A stretch of DNA of 64,000 bases from Slackia sp. ZJ119 (GTDB taxonomy: Bacteria > Actinomycetota > Coriobacteriia > Coriobacteriales > Eggerthellaceae), in assembly GCF_011039175.1 (NCBI RefSeq), contig NZ_JAAKEN010000010.1:1-64000 (forward strand), given 5' to 3'. The notes beneath the pieces were generated by a model. That model saw nothing but the letters and a program-made list of their open reading frames with translations. It was not told the origin of the DNA and made no database searches. Both the position numbers and the translations under genes were made by a program. This document shows, in pieces, positions 16,210 to 26,843 of the stretch (the stretch's first letter is position 1; each line of letters opens with the position of its first letter).

Positions 16210-17487
16210 CTATTCCTGCTGATCGCCTTCCGCCAGCACGGCGTGCCCAAGGTTCACTGTCAACACGTCTCCTGCCTGGGCGTTTTGCGGCACACGCACG
16301 GCGTAGTGGCTTTCGGTCATGGCGACGCCGGCCTCTTCGACCACCGCCGTCTCCAAGCTGCCGCGCCGTGCAGCCCAGTCCTCTTCGCGCAGCCGTTTGC
16401 CAAGCTCGCGCAGCTGCCGCGCCCGGTTTGATTTCACGGCAGGATCGACCTGGTCTGCGCGTTCGGCGGCCGGCGTGCCGGCCCGGCGAGAATACGGAAA
16501 CACGTGGATCTTCGAAAAGCGGCAGGCGCGGGCTACGTCGCACGTGGCGGCGAAGTCCGCTTCGGTTTCTCCGGGGAAGCCCACGATGACGTCGGTGCCC
16601 AGCGACAGCGTCGGGACGGCCGTGCGCAGCCGTCGGACAAGGCCGACGTAGTCTTCGGCGGCATACGGGCGGTCCATCTCGCGCAGCACGCGGGTGCTGC
16701 CGGACTGCAGGGGCAGGTGCAGGTGGCGGCAAATGCGGCCTTCGCTGTTTGCGAGCAGCCCTATGAAGTCGTCGTCAACGTCCATCGGCTCGACCGACGA
16801 GATGCGCAGGCGGCAGGCAGACGCAGACGGGTCGAGCTCGTCGAAGGCCCCGAGGATCGCTTTGAGCAGGCCGGCGAGGCGAAGCCCCGAGTCGTCATAG
16901 GATCCCAGATTGATGCCGGTGAGCACGACCTCGGCCACGCCGGCGCGGGCAAGCGCGACGCATTCGTCCACGACCTCGCGCACCGGACGGCTCGTCGCCT
17001 TGCCACGGGCCACGTGCACGATGCAGTAGGTGCAGGCATGGTTGCAGCCGTCCTGGACCTTCACGCCCACGCGCGTCGGGTATCCCGGGCCGATCGGCAA
17101 AGCGGTTTCTCGCTGCAAGAGGCCGACGTCCGCTTCGGGTGACGCAAAACCGGCCGCCTCTGCCAAAAACGCTTCGACGCCCCGCTTCGCCACCACGCGC
17201 ACCCGCCGGTCGAGCGCTTCGTATTCCGCCGCTTTCAGGGCGGCCGCACATCCGGTCACGACCACGAGGGCGTCGCCGCTTTCGCGCAGCGCGTGGCGCA
17301 CGGCCTTGCGCGTCTTCTTTTCGGCCTCGCCGGTCACCGCGCACGTGTTCACGACGACGAGCGACGCGCCCGCCAGGCCTGCGGCCGTCCACCCGCGGCT
17401 TTCAAGCAGCGCCGCGAACGCGTCGGACTCCACGCGGTTGACCTTGCATCCCAGATTCACGATGGAAAAGCGCCTCGCCGCGTCCAC
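16210..17487 (-). CDS. mtaB: tRNA t6A37 methylthiotransferase MtaB
   Basis: This 425-aa radical-SAM methylthiotransferase is expected to convert t6A37 to ms2t6A37 in tRNAs reading ANN codons. The N-terminal UPF0004 domain starts FSIVNLGCKVNRVESDA and has cysteines in NTCAVTGEAEKKTR and VTGCAA. The radical-SAM motif is CNHACTYC. The central part includes LHLPLQSGS and VGFPGETEADF. A TRAM-like C-terminus follows. NLGCKVN and TRKAVRH point to MtaB rather than MiaB or RimO. rsmE ends two bases upstream, so it is the last gene of hrcA-dnaJ-rsmE-mtaB. Confidence 0.92.
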   Translation of the reverse strand: MDAARRFSIVNLGCKVNRVESDAFAALLESRGWTAAGLAGASLVVVNTCAVTGEAEKKTRKAVRHALRESGDALVVVTGCAAALKAAEYEALDRRVRVVAKRGVEAFLAEAAGFASPEADVGLLQRETALPIGPGYPTRVGVKVQDGCNHACTYCIVHVARGKATSRPVREVVDECVALARAGVAEVVLTGINLGSYDDSGLRLAGLLKAILGAFDELDPSASACRLRISSVEPMDVDDDFIGLLANSEGRICRHLHLPLQSGSTRVLREMDRPYAAEDYVGLVRRLRTAVPTLSLGTDVIVGFPGETEADFAATCDVARACRFSKIHVFPYSRRAGTPAAERADQVDPAVKSNRARQLRELGKRLREEDWAARRGSLETAVVEEAGVAMTESHYAVRVPQNAQAGDVLTVNLGHAVLAEGDQQE

Positions 17488-17488
17488 G

Positions 17489-18283
17489 TCAAGCTCCTTC
17501 GCGCGCCTGGCGGCGCAGTTCGTGGGCCACGAGCGCCGTCGCCACGATGCCGGCGGTCTCGGTGCGCAAGATGTAGGACCCTAACGTGACCAGACGCGCC
17601 TGCGGGCCGGACGTGAGCAGGCGATCGACCTCTTCCGGGTCGATTCCTCCTTCGGGCCCGACGACGACCAGCACCGACTTTGCAGGGTCGGCAAGGCCGT
17701 CCGGCGCAAGCGCATGGGCAAGGGCCTCTTCCAGCACGCAGGCCTCGGGCGCCTCTTCCCAGCACACGAGCACGCAGTCGGCCTTCTGCGCCGCCGCTGC
17801 CACCGTCGACACGGTGCCGACGGCCTCGACGGACGGCACCGATTCGCGGCCGCTTTGCATGGCGGCGCTTTTCGCAATGGCCTGCCAGCGCTCGCGCCGG
17901 GCCGCCGCCTTCTTCCCGTCAAGCTTGACGACGCTGCGGCGGCACGCAAACGGCAGGAAGGCGTCGGCGCCCGCCTCGGTGGCGTGGCGCACGACCGCAT
18001 CCATCTTCTCGCCCTTCGCAAGCCCCTGCGCAAGCACGATGCGCGGGCGGGGCGGCGCTCCGGCGCCGCGAGACGCGATGCGCACGGACAGCCCGCCCGC
18101 CGCATCGACGATCTCGCATTCGAAGTAGTCCTGGTCGGCGTCGACCACGGCAACATGCTCGCCCGGCTGCAGGCGCAACACGGCGGCGTGTTTCACGTCG
18201 TCCGGAGAAAGTGCCAGGTCAATAGGCTGCTGGTGTATATTACCGAGCACTTGCTCGGTTAAAAAGAAACGTGGCAAAGACAT
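17489..18283 (-). CDS. rsmE: 16S rRNA m3U1498 methyltransferase RsmE
   Basis: This 264-aa SPOUT-class methyltransferase modifies U1498 of 16S rRNA. The N-terminal PUA-like domain includes HAAVLRLQPGEHVAVVD. The knotted C-terminal SAM-binding domain shows VVGPEGGIDPEEVDRL and LGSYILRTETAGIVA, both diagnostic. The dnaJ-rsmE order is common in Gram-positive bacteria and fits the operon here. Confidence 0.94.
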   Translation of the reverse strand: MSLPRFFLTEQVLGNIHQQPIDLALSPDDVKHAAVLRLQPGEHVAVVDADQDYFECEIVDAAGGLSVRIASRGAGAPPRPRIVLAQGLAKGEKMDAVVRHATEAGADAFLPFACRRSVVKLDGKKAAARRERWQAIAKSAAMQSGRESVPSVEAVGTVSTVAAAAQKADCVLVCWEEAPEACVLEEALAHALAPDGLADPAKSVLVVVGPEGGIDPEEVDRLLTSGPQARLVTLGSYILRTETAGIVATALVAHELRRQAREGA

Positions 18284-18303
18284 TGCAATAAACCTAGCAA
18301 TTA

Positions 18304-19443
18304 CTAGTTAAAGACGTCTTTGATCTTCTGCCACGCGCTGCGGGCCTCGGGCACCTCTTCGCCCATCTCTTCTGCCAGCTCTTCGAGCAGCTCGCGCTGG
18401 CGCTTCGACAGCTTTTGCGGCACGACGACGTTCACGTGCACGTACATGTCGCCGCGCTGGTCGCTGCGCAGCCGCGGCATGCCAAAGCCCTTCACCTTGA
18501 CCACCTGCTCGTTTTGGCAGCCTTCAGGAATGCGCACCGACACCTTCTCGCCTTCCATGATGCCGTCGAGCTCCACCTCGGCGCCGAGCGACGCCTGCGT
18601 GATGGTGACGTTCGCCCGAGCGTGCAGCGCATCGCCGTCGCGTTCGAAGAACTCGTGGGGCTGGATGCGGCACGTGACGATGAGGTCGCCCGCCCGCGTC
18701 CCGCGCAGGCCCGCCTCGCCGAAGCCGGAAAGCCGCAGCTGCTGCCCGTCGCGAATGCCTGCCGGCACTTCCACGTTCACGCGCTGGCGGTCCGGCACGC
18801 GGCCTTGGCCGCCGCATTCCTCGCAGGGGTGGTCGATGACCCGGCCGCTGCCGCCGCAGGCCTTGCACGCCGTGGCCGTCTGCATGTCTCCCAAAAACGT
18901 GCGCTGCACGGTCACGGTGCGGCCCGTGCCGTTGCATTCCTGGCACGTGACCTCTTCGCCGCCTTCGCCCAGGCCGCTGCCGCCGCATTCGGAGCACGGC
19001 GCCAAGCGGTCGTAGACGATCTCCTTCGTGGCGCCTGCGGCCACCTCTTCAAGCGTAAGGCGCAGCCCCACGCCCATGTCGCGCCCTTCGTGGCGCTGCT
19101 GCGGACGTCCGCCTGCGGCGGCACCGCCGAAAAACGTGCTGAAAATGTCGCTCATGCCGCCGAAGCCGCCGCCGAACAAGTCCTCGAAATCCACGTAGCC
19201 GCCCCCGCCGTAACCGCCGCCCGCAGCGCCCGGAATGGTGCCGAAGCGGTCGTACTGGGCGCGTTTGTTGGCGTCGCTCAGCACGTCGTAGGCTTCGTTG
19301 AGCTCCTTGAACTGGTCTTCTGCGTTCGGATCTTTGTTCACGTCCGGGTGCAGTTCGCGGGCGCGGCGCCGAAACGCCTTCTTGATCTCGTCTTCGGTGG
19401 CGTCGCGGCTGACGCCGAGGACTTCATAGAGGTCTTGGGCCAT
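18304..19443 (-). CDS. dnaJ: Chaperone protein DnaJ
   Basis: The 379-aa protein is a full-length type I DnaJ that stimulates DnaK and binds unfolded chains. The J domain (1-70) contains the HPD motif in [12 protein letters not shown] Gly-rich linker (about 75-110) contains [18 protein letters not shown]. The zinc domain has four CxxCxGxG repeats: [24 protein letters not shown] and CEECGGQG. The C-terminal substrate domains are complete. hrcA lies 50 nt upstream. dnaK and grpE are not in this window. Confidence 0.97.
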   Translation of the reverse strand: MAQDLYEVLGVSRDATEDEIKKAFRRRARELHPDVNKDPNAEDQFKELNEAYDVLSDANKRAQYDRFGTIPGAAGGGYGGGGYVDFEDLFGGGFGGMSDIFSTFFGGAAAGGRPQQRHEGRDMGVGLRLTLEEVAAGATKEIVYDRLAPCSECGGSGLGEGGEEVTCQECNGTGRTVTVQRTFLGDMQTATACKACGGSGRVIDHPCEECGGQGRVPDRQRVNVEVPAGIRDGQQLRLSGFGEAGLRGTRAGDLIVTCRIQPHEFFERDGDALHARANVTITQASLGAEVELDGIMEGEKVSVRIPEGCQNEQVVKVKGFGMPRLRSDQRGDMYVHVNVVVPQKLSKRQRELLEELAEEMGEEVPEARSAWQKIKDVFN

Positions 19444-19493
19444 GGATCATCGTCTTTCTCGAAGGGTTCGCTTGTTTCAAAAAATCGCTGCGG

Positions 19494-20510
19494 CTAGACG
19501 TCGTCAAGGGCGGCCTTTGCCATGGCCACGGCATGGATGACGTTGGAATAGTCCATGCGGGTGGGCCCGATGACGGCGATGATGCCGGCGGAATTGCCCC
19601 GCCCGTAGGTGTTGGCGACGACCGACACGCCGCTTAGGCCCTGCGCCTCGTTTTCGCTGCCGATGCGCACGCTGGTGGACCCCGCACCGCATGCGGCCGT
19701 GTCTTGCAGCACCCGCAGCAGCACCGAATCGTCTTCGAGCACCTGCATGATGGGCAAAAGCGTGTCGGCCTGGCTGAACTCGGGCTGGCGCAGAAGCGAC
19801 GTGACGCCCAGGCGGTGGGCGTGTGCGCCCTCGCTTTCCTCAAGGCACATGAGCACTTCGTTCAGCACGATGCGCATGAGCGGGTCGCGGTACGCCTCGA
19901 TCATGCGGGCGTCAAGCCCACGCTCGATGTCGGTGAGCGACTTGCCCGTGAACACCTCGGACAGCAGCAGCTGGATGTGCGCGAGCTCGTCCGGGTCGAC
20001 GTCGTCGGAGAAGTCCATCGAGCGGTTGAGCACCTGGCCGTCTTCGGTCACGAGCAGCACGAGCGCTCGGCGCGGGGTGAGCGACACGATGGACAGCGAC
20101 TTGATGGACAGCTTTTCGATGGACGGCGCCAGCACGATGGACAGGCAGTTGGTGAGCCGGGCCAGCGCACTCGACGTCTCTTCCAGCAGATCGTCCAGTT
20201 CGGTGGCGCTTCGCCGCAGGTCAGCGATGGTCTTTTTGTAGCGCGAGTCTTCCGGCAGCCCTTCGTCGGCGGCAAGCAGCCGGTCGACGAAGGCGCGATA
20301 GCCGAAATCGGTGGGAATGCGGCCGGCGGAGGTGTGCGGCTGCACGATGTAGCCGCCGTCTTCGAGCACCGAAAGCTCGTTGCGGACCGTGGCAGGGCTC
20401 ACGCCGAGCGAATACCGCTCCGTGAGCGTGCGCGACCCGACCGGCATCGCGCGGGCCACATATTCTTCGATGAGTGCCGCAAGCACCCGTTGCCGGCGGT
20501 CTGACAACAC
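19494..20510 (-). CDS. hrcA: Heat-inducible transcription repressor HrcA
   Basis: The 338-aa HrcA binds the CIRCE operator and represses class I heat-shock genes. The N-terminal winged helix contains LSVLEDGGYIVQPHTSAGRIPT, a strong family signature. I chose the GTG at 20508-20510 because GGAAGGAG lies upstream and the protein then begins LSDRRQRVLAALIEEYV, as in the family; the frame extends further but without support. A CIRCE element lies 48 nt upstream, so the gene is probably autoregulated together with dnaJ. Confidence 0.95.
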   Translation of the reverse strand: MLSDRRQRVLAALIEEYVARAMPVGSRTLTERYSLGVSPATVRNELSVLEDGGYIVQPHTSAGRIPTDFGYRAFVDRLLAADEGLPEDSRYKKTIADLRRSATELDDLLEETSSALARLTNCLSIVLAPSIEKLSIKSLSIVSLTPRRALVLLVTEDGQVLNRSMDFSDDVDPDELAHIQLLLSEVFTGKSLTDIERGLDARMIEAYRDPLMRIVLNEVLMCLEESEGAHAHRLGVTSLLRQPEFSQADTLLPIMQVLEDDSVLLRVLQDTAACGAGSTSVRIGSENEAQGLSGVSVVANTYGRGNSAGIIAVIGPTRMDYSNVIHAVAMAKAALDDV

Positions 20511-20554
20511 GTCGCATTCGCTCCTTCCCTGTTCGCACCAGGCATCTTTATGCG

Positions 20555-20584
20555 ATTTTAGCAACCGATGCGCGAGAGTGCTAA
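20555..20584 (-). promoter_or_regulatory. CIRCE operator overlapping the hrcA promoter
   Basis: TTAGCAACC (20558-20566), nine bases, then GAGTGCTAA (20576-20584) match the CIRCE inverted repeat TTAGCACTC-N9-GAGTGCTAA at 16 of 18 positions. On the minus strand TTAGCA and TAAAAT (20555-20560), 18 nt apart, could be the -35 and -10, so HrcA binding would block the promoter. Confidence 0.9.
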
Positions 20585-20651
20585 CGCGTCCGTCGTTTCA
20601 TACGGAAGCACCACACCTCCGCGGCGCCGTCGGCGAAAAGCCTGGCACAAC

Positions 20652-20681
20652 GCAAAAAGACCCCGCGCAAGCAGGGTCTTT
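20652..20681 (-). terminator. Intrinsic terminator after rpsT
   Basis: On the minus strand AAAGACCC and GGGTCTTT form an 8-bp stem followed by TTTTT. It lies 39 nt past the rpsT stop. Confidence 0.85.
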
Positions 20682-20719
20682 CGCACGTCGCACAAGATGC
20701 GCAAAATGCGCCTCCCTGC

Positions 20720-21256
20720 CTATTCGGCAGCCTCTTCGCCTTCGCCTTCCGCAGCGGCGGCAGCGGCAGCCTCGGCCTCGGCCTTGGCGGCGGCTTCGGC
20801 TTCCTTGGCCTTGCGGGCCATCGCCGCAGCAACCTTGGCGTTGTGCTCGTCGCGGCGCTTGGCCTTCTCGGCGCTGCGGGCGGCCATGGCTTCCTTGCGG
20901 GCGGCCTTCGCGGCCTTCTTCTTGTTGCCGGTGCCCTGCGGCTTCTTCGGGGCCTCGGCCTTGGCCTTCTGGTAGGCGGCCACGTCGGCGTCGGTCACCA
21001 GCGGGTTCACCAGATGCATGATGCCGCTCTTGCGGTTGGCGGCCTGACGCTTGTGGATGACGCCCTTGGTGGCAGCCTTGTCCATGAGACGGCACGCCTC
21101 GCACGCAGCGGCATAGGCCTTCGCGCCGTCGCCCTCGGCAACGGCGTCCTTGACGCGACGGGTGGCGGTTTTCAGCTGGGATTTCACCATGCGGTTGCGC
21201 AGGCGGCGCTTTTCGTTGGTGATGTTGCGCTTCTTCTGGCTTTTGATGTTTGCCAC
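20720..21256 (-). CDS. rpsT: Ribosomal protein S20 with long C-terminal extension
   Basis: Residues 1-86 are a normal S20 ([20 protein letters not shown] at the start, [15 protein letters not shown] at the end), which binds 16S rRNA in the small subunit. The protein then continues for about 92 residues, giving 178 in total where about 87 is usual. The extension is first Lys/Ala-rich ([19 protein letters not shown]), then an alternating Lys/Ala/Glu helix, and ends in an acidic Ala/Glu/Gly tail. The GTG at 21254-21256 with AGAAAGG upstream is the start. No stop or frameshift lies at the domain junction. The extension may add an RNA-binding helix; its purpose is unknown. Confidence 0.92.
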   Translation of the reverse strand: MANIKSQKKRNITNEKRRLRNRMVKSQLKTATRRVKDAVAEGDGAKAYAAACEACRLMDKAATKGVIHKRQAANRKSGIMHLVNPLVTDADVAAYQKAKAEAPKKPQGTGNKKKAAKAARKEAMAARSAEKAKRRDEHNAKVAAAMARKAKEAEAAAKAEAEAAAAAAAEGEGEEAAE

Positions 21257-21512
21257 GAGAATGACCTTTCTGACTGGAATCGTTCGCTCGCAAAAGGCGG
21301 TTCTCGGGGCGCGGAGGGCGAATGGACGCGACACGTCGGCCGCAATGCGCGGCTCGCGTGTGCAGGCAGACGGGATTTTTCTGCCCAAGCGATCATTCGA
21401 TCTCCGGCGCAGGCATCCTTTGTGCAGCCTCGTCTGCGGATTCCCCTCGCAGGGGCACCTGAATCGCCGAATTGCATTGCGACAGAATAGCAAAACATCG
21501 CGCGTTGGGCAA
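21257..21512 (-). promoter_or_regulatory. rpsT promoter and long 5' leader
   Basis: The minus strand reads TTGCCC (21507-21512), 17 nt, TATTCT (21484-21489). The implied leader to the rpsT GTG is about 220 nt with no supported coding frame. Such length fits an autoregulatory ribosomal-protein leader, but I cannot assign a structure. A possible lepA -10 (TAGAAT, 21584-21589) lies on the other strand without a clear -35. Confidence 0.5.
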
Positions 21513-21638
21513 AGAAATGTCAGAAAAATTCGCATTTCGTCGACAAGGGCCCATGCAGCGCCGCGAAACCTTGCCAAATAGGCTAGAATGGCAACGTTTT
21601 GCATCTTTTACGCCGAGAACGAGGATACAACGACTGAC

Positions 21639-23441
<1,803 letters not shown>

Positions 23442-23442
23442 C

Positions 23443-23634
23443 ATGGTGCGCAAAAACGACGACTACGACTGGCTCGACGACCCGTTCGACGAGAAAAAGG
23501 CGGCTGCCGAACGCGAACAGGCGGGCAGCGGCAAGACCGGCATGGCGCTCGGCATCGGATGCGTCGTGTTCATCCTGATCGCCGCGGCGGCCCTCATCGG
23601 GGGCGGCATGATGCTGCTCGGCTCGATAGGCTGA
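23443..23634 (+). CDS. Small single-span membrane protein, unknown
   Basis: The 63-aa peptide has a charged N-terminal half rich in Asp, Glu and Lys (NDDYDWLDDPFDEKK), followed by one hydrophobic span at about 34-58 (MALGIGCVVFILIAAAALI). It starts one base after the lepA stop, behind an AAGGTGGA sequence within lepA, and the dus ribosome site lies just after it. I do not recognise a family. Tight packing and the sensible topology support a real gene. Confidence 0.6.
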   Translation: MVRKNDDYDWLDDPFDEKKAAAEREQAGSGKTGMALGIGCVVFILIAAAALIGGGMMLLGSIG

Positions 23635-23645
23635 CGGAGGCGCAC

Positions 23646-24632
23646 GTGAGCATACCGTTTCTGGACGGCCCATCGGCGCCGATCCTGCTGGCGCCGATGG
23701 CGGGCGTGAGCGACAGGGCGTTTCGGACGCTGTGCTTGGAGCAGGGCGCCGACCTCACCTACACCGAGATGGTGTCGGCGAAGGGGCTTTCGTTCGCGAA
23801 CGCCAAGACGCGCCACCTCGTCGACGTGGCGCCGGCCGAGTCGCACGTGGCGGTGCAGCTGTTCGGACACGAGCCCGACGTGATGGCGTCGCAGGCGGCG
23901 TGGGTTGAAGACGCGCTGGGAAGCCGGCTCGCCTACCTGGACGTCAACATGGGCTGCCCGGCCCGCAAGATCGTGACGAAAGGCGACGGGTCGGCCCTCA
24001 TGAACGACCCGGACACGGCGGCAGCGGTCGTCCGCGCGATAAAAGGAGCGGTGTCGTGCCCGGTCACGGCCAAGTTTCGACGCGGATACGCAGAAGGCGA
24101 CGAGACGGCCCCCGCTTTCGCCCGCCGACTCGAAGACGCAGGCGTCGACGCCGTGGCGGTGCACGGGCGCTTTGCCGAGCAGCTCTACCGCGGGCACGCC
24201 GACTGGGGCGTCGTGGCACGCGTGAAAGAAGCCGTATCGGTTCCCGTCATCGGCAACGGAGACGTGAGGCACGGCGCCGACGCAACGGCGCTTCTGGCGC
24301 AGACCGGCTGCGACGCCGTGATGATCGGGCGGGGCGCAGAGGGAAATCCCTGGGTGTTCGCCGAGGTCAAAAGCGCACTTGCCGGACGCGAGCCGCAAGA
24401 GCCCTCCCTGGAAGAGCGGCTTGCCATGGCGCGGCGCCACGCACGGCTGCTCGCCGCCGAAGAAGGCAGGAACATCGTGCGGATGCGCCGCCACGCCATG
24501 GCGTACCTCGCCGGCCTTCCCGGAGCGGCGCACGCCCGCGCCAAGCTGTGCGGCTGCGTCACCGTCGAGGACTTCGATGCGGTGTTCGACGCGCTTCTGG
24601 AAGAGGCCGCCCGCCACCTGTCCGCACGCTGA
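23646..24632 (+). CDS. dus: tRNA-dihydrouridine synthase
   Basis: This 328-aa FMN enzyme reduces uridines in tRNA D-loops. It is a TIM-barrel Dus: LAPMAGVSDRAFR at the start, then DVNMGCPARKIVTKGDGSAL with the catalytic cysteine, AVHGRFAEQLYRG, and VIGNGDV with IGRGAEGNPWVF for FMN phosphate binding. The GTG start at 23646 follows GGAGG. Length is normal for DusB-like proteins. It lies in the lepA-hemW group. Confidence 0.93.
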   Translation: MSIPFLDGPSAPILLAPMAGVSDRAFRTLCLEQGADLTYTEMVSAKGLSFANAKTRHLVDVAPAESHVAVQLFGHEPDVMASQAAWVEDALGSRLAYLDVNMGCPARKIVTKGDGSALMNDPDTAAAVVRAIKGAVSCPVTAKFRRGYAEGDETAPAFARRLEDAGVDAVAVHGRFAEQLYRGHADWGVVARVKEAVSVPVIGNGDVRHGADATALLAQTGCDAVMIGRGAEGNPWVFAEVKSALAGREPQEPSLEERLAMARRHARLLAAEEGRNIVRMRRHAMAYLAGLPGAAHARAKLCGCVTVEDFDAVFDALLEEAARHLSAR

Positions 24633-24661
24633 AGCCAACGGCGCCTTGATCGGAGGAATCC

Positions 24662-25840
24662 ATGGACCCGACTTTCGCCCCGCACGGCTCGCAAAGCGAC
24701 GACGCCCGCTTTGTGCTGCCGCACGACCCGTACCGTGCGCTGTACCTGCACGTTCCGTTCTGCACAAGCCGCTGCGCCTATTGCGATTTCGCCACGCAGG
24801 CGCTGCCCGCCTCGGACCCGGCCGTCGACACCTACGTCGAGGCGCTGGCGCTTTCGGTTCGCCGTGCCGGACGCGCCGGCGAGCTGGGCGCCGTCGAAAC
24901 GGTGTATGTCGGCGGCGGCACGCCGTCGCATGCGGGCCTGTCGCGGCTGTCGCTTCTGCTGTACACGCTCTCGACGTCGATGCACCTGACGCCTGAAGTC
25001 GAATGCACCATGGAGGCGAACCCTGAAAGCCTGACCGGGCGCATGGTCGCCGACGTGTGGGCCTTGGGCGTGAACCGGCTTTCCATCGGCGTGCAGAGCT
25101 TCGACGACGCGGTGCTGCGCACGCTCGGCCGCGCCCACGACGCCGATGCGGCGCTGCGGGCGATCGAAGCGGCCAAAGAGCGCTTCGACAACGTGTCGGT
25201 CGACCTCATGGCCGGCGTTCCCGGACAATCGCTCGCCTCGTTCACGTCGTCGGTCGCACGCGCCATAGCCGCCGGCGTGACGCACGTGAGCATCTATCCG
25301 CTCGTCATCGAAGAGAACACGCCGTTTGGACACGCGCTCGAGCGCGGCGAGCTGCAAGAGCCCGACGAGGACGAGCAGGCAGAGGCGATGGAAGAAGCCG
25401 CACGCCTGCTCGCCCACGCGGGGTTTTCCCGCTACGAGGTGGCAAGCTACGCCCAGCCGGGGTTCGCCTGCCGGCACAACCGCGCCTACTGGAGCGGCGT
25501 GCCCTATCTCGGCCTCGGGCGAAGCGCGACGACCATGGCGCAAACGGCCGAGGGCCGCGTGCGCATCACGGACGGCGTCGTCACGGATCGGCTCGACCGG
25601 CGCGGCATGCTCATTGAAGACCTCATGCTCGCCATGCGGCGCACCGAAGGCGCAAGCGACGGCGACGTTGCACAGGCGGCGCTTGAAGTCCCCGGCATGG
25701 AGGCGTGCCTTGCCGACCTTGCCCGCCTGGGCCTGGTCGAGCACGCTTGCGGCCGCTGGAGACCGAGCGAGCGGGGGTGGCTGTGCGGCAACGAGCTGTA
25801 CGGCCGCATCCTCGATCTGGACCTGGACGCGTCTTTCTGA
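24662..25840 (+). CDS. hemW: Radical-SAM heme chaperone HemW-like protein
   Basis: The 392-aa protein resembles coproporphyrinogen III dehydrogenase but is of the HemW type. The radical-SAM motif is CTSRCAYC in LYLHVPFCTSRCAYCDF. GGGTPS follows, then NRLSIGVQSFDD and VDLMAGVPGQ. HemW is thought to deliver heme to membrane enzymes, and older annotation as an oxygen-independent oxidase is probably wrong for it. GGAGG precedes the ATG. The gene ends three bases from the stop of convergent holA. Confidence 0.85.
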   Translation: MDPTFAPHGSQSDDARFVLPHDPYRALYLHVPFCTSRCAYCDFATQALPASDPAVDTYVEALALSVRRAGRAGELGAVETVYVGGGTPSHAGLSRLSLLLYTLSTSMHLTPEVECTMEANPESLTGRMVADVWALGVNRLSIGVQSFDDAVLRTLGRAHDADAALRAIEAAKERFDNVSVDLMAGVPGQSLASFTSSVARAIAAGVTHVSIYPLVIEENTPFGHALERGELQEPDEDEQAEAMEEAARLLAHAGFSRYEVASYAQPGFACRHNRAYWSGVPYLGLGRSATTMAQTAEGRVRITDGVVTDRLDRRGMLIEDLMLAMRRTEGASDGDVAQAALEVPGMEACLADLARLGLVEHACGRWRPSERGWLCGNELYGRILDLDLDASF

Positions 25841-25843
25841 CGA

Positions 25844-26842
25844 TCAGCGCCGCCGCGACGCGGCCATCGTATCGACGAGCCAGTCCACCAGCACGCCATG
25901 AGGGTCCGCCCCGCTTTTCATGGCGCGCTCGGCGTCGCGGGCGGACACGAGCGCACGGCGCAGCTCGTCGGGACGATAGGCGCCTCGCGCGGCATACACC
26001 TTCTTGACCTGCCATTCTTGCTTCTTCAGCGCAGCCGCCAGCGCCGACGCGCCCGTGTAGCCGCGGGCCTGCAGCGACGAGGCGCACAAAAGCTCGCGCA
26101 CGCGCGTCGCGCAAAAGCCCAAAAGAGCGAGCGGAGAGGTCGTCGACATGAGCGTCAGCAGGCCCAGGCAGCGCTGCGGCTGCCGTGCGCCGAACGCGTC
26201 GACCAGCTCCCAGGGCGACGCTTCTGCCGTCTGCGCAACCTCCGACGACACTTCCTGCGCCGTGATGGGATCGGTCCCCGCATGGCCGAGCGCAAGCTTT
26301 CTGACCTCGGCGTCGAGGTGCACCGTGTCCTCCCCCACCCGATCGACGAGCATCTTCGCCGCATCGGGGGTGATGGTCGCGCCATAGCCTACGGCCATCG
26401 AGCGCACCATGGCCGACAGCTTGTCCTTCTTCGGCGTGGCGCAGTTGATGACCGCGTTTTTGCCGGCCTTCGCCACCGCCTTGTACAGCCGCGTGTTGGC
26501 GGCGAGCTTTTCTGCCGACAGCAGAAGCACGGTGCTTTCGCACGGATGGGCCAGGTATTCGACAAGCGGCTCGCTGTCGGCCTTCTTGAGCTTTTCGACG
26601 CACGTCACGTCCACGAGGCGCAGCGGCGAGGCGAACGGCAGCGTGTTGCAGGCCGTGACGATCGCCTCGCCCGAAGCGCTGGCGCCGTCGAACTCTTCGC
26701 TGTTGAACGAGAGGTCTCCCAAAGCCTCGATGCGCCGCCGCAGCTTTTTGCGGACCGCGTCTCGTTTGAGGGCGTCGTCGCCCACCGCCAGGTAGGCGCA
26801 CAGGAATTCTCCGTTGTTCTGTTTCGCAGTCATGGACGTCAT
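25844..26842 (-). CDS. holA: DNA polymerase III subunit delta
   Basis: The 332-aa delta subunit opens the sliding clamp as part of the clamp loader. Recognition rests on the N-terminal FLCAYLAVGDDALKRDAV region, the central VLLLSAEKL and EVRKLALG segments, and the C-terminal LRRALVSARDAERAMKSG, typical of HolA/YqeN. It follows comEC after one base. comEA-comEC-holA is a frequent order in Gram-positive bacteria, which supports the call. An alternative start lies three codons later. Confidence 0.9.
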   Translation of the reverse strand: MTSMTAKQNNGEFLCAYLAVGDDALKRDAVRKKLRRRIEALGDLSFNSEEFDGASASGEAIVTACNTLPFASPLRLVDVTCVEKLKKADSEPLVEYLAHPCESTVLLLSAEKLAANTRLYKAVAKAGKNAVINCATPKKDKLSAMVRSMAVGYGATITPDAAKMLVDRVGEDTVHLDAEVRKLALGHAGTDPITAQEVSSEVAQTAEASPWELVDAFGARQPQRCLGLLTLMSTTSPLALLGFCATRVRELLCASSLQARGYTGASALAAALKKQEWQVKKVYAARGAYRPDELRRALVSARDAERAMKSGADPHGVLVDWLVDTMAASRRR

Positions 26843-26843
26843 T

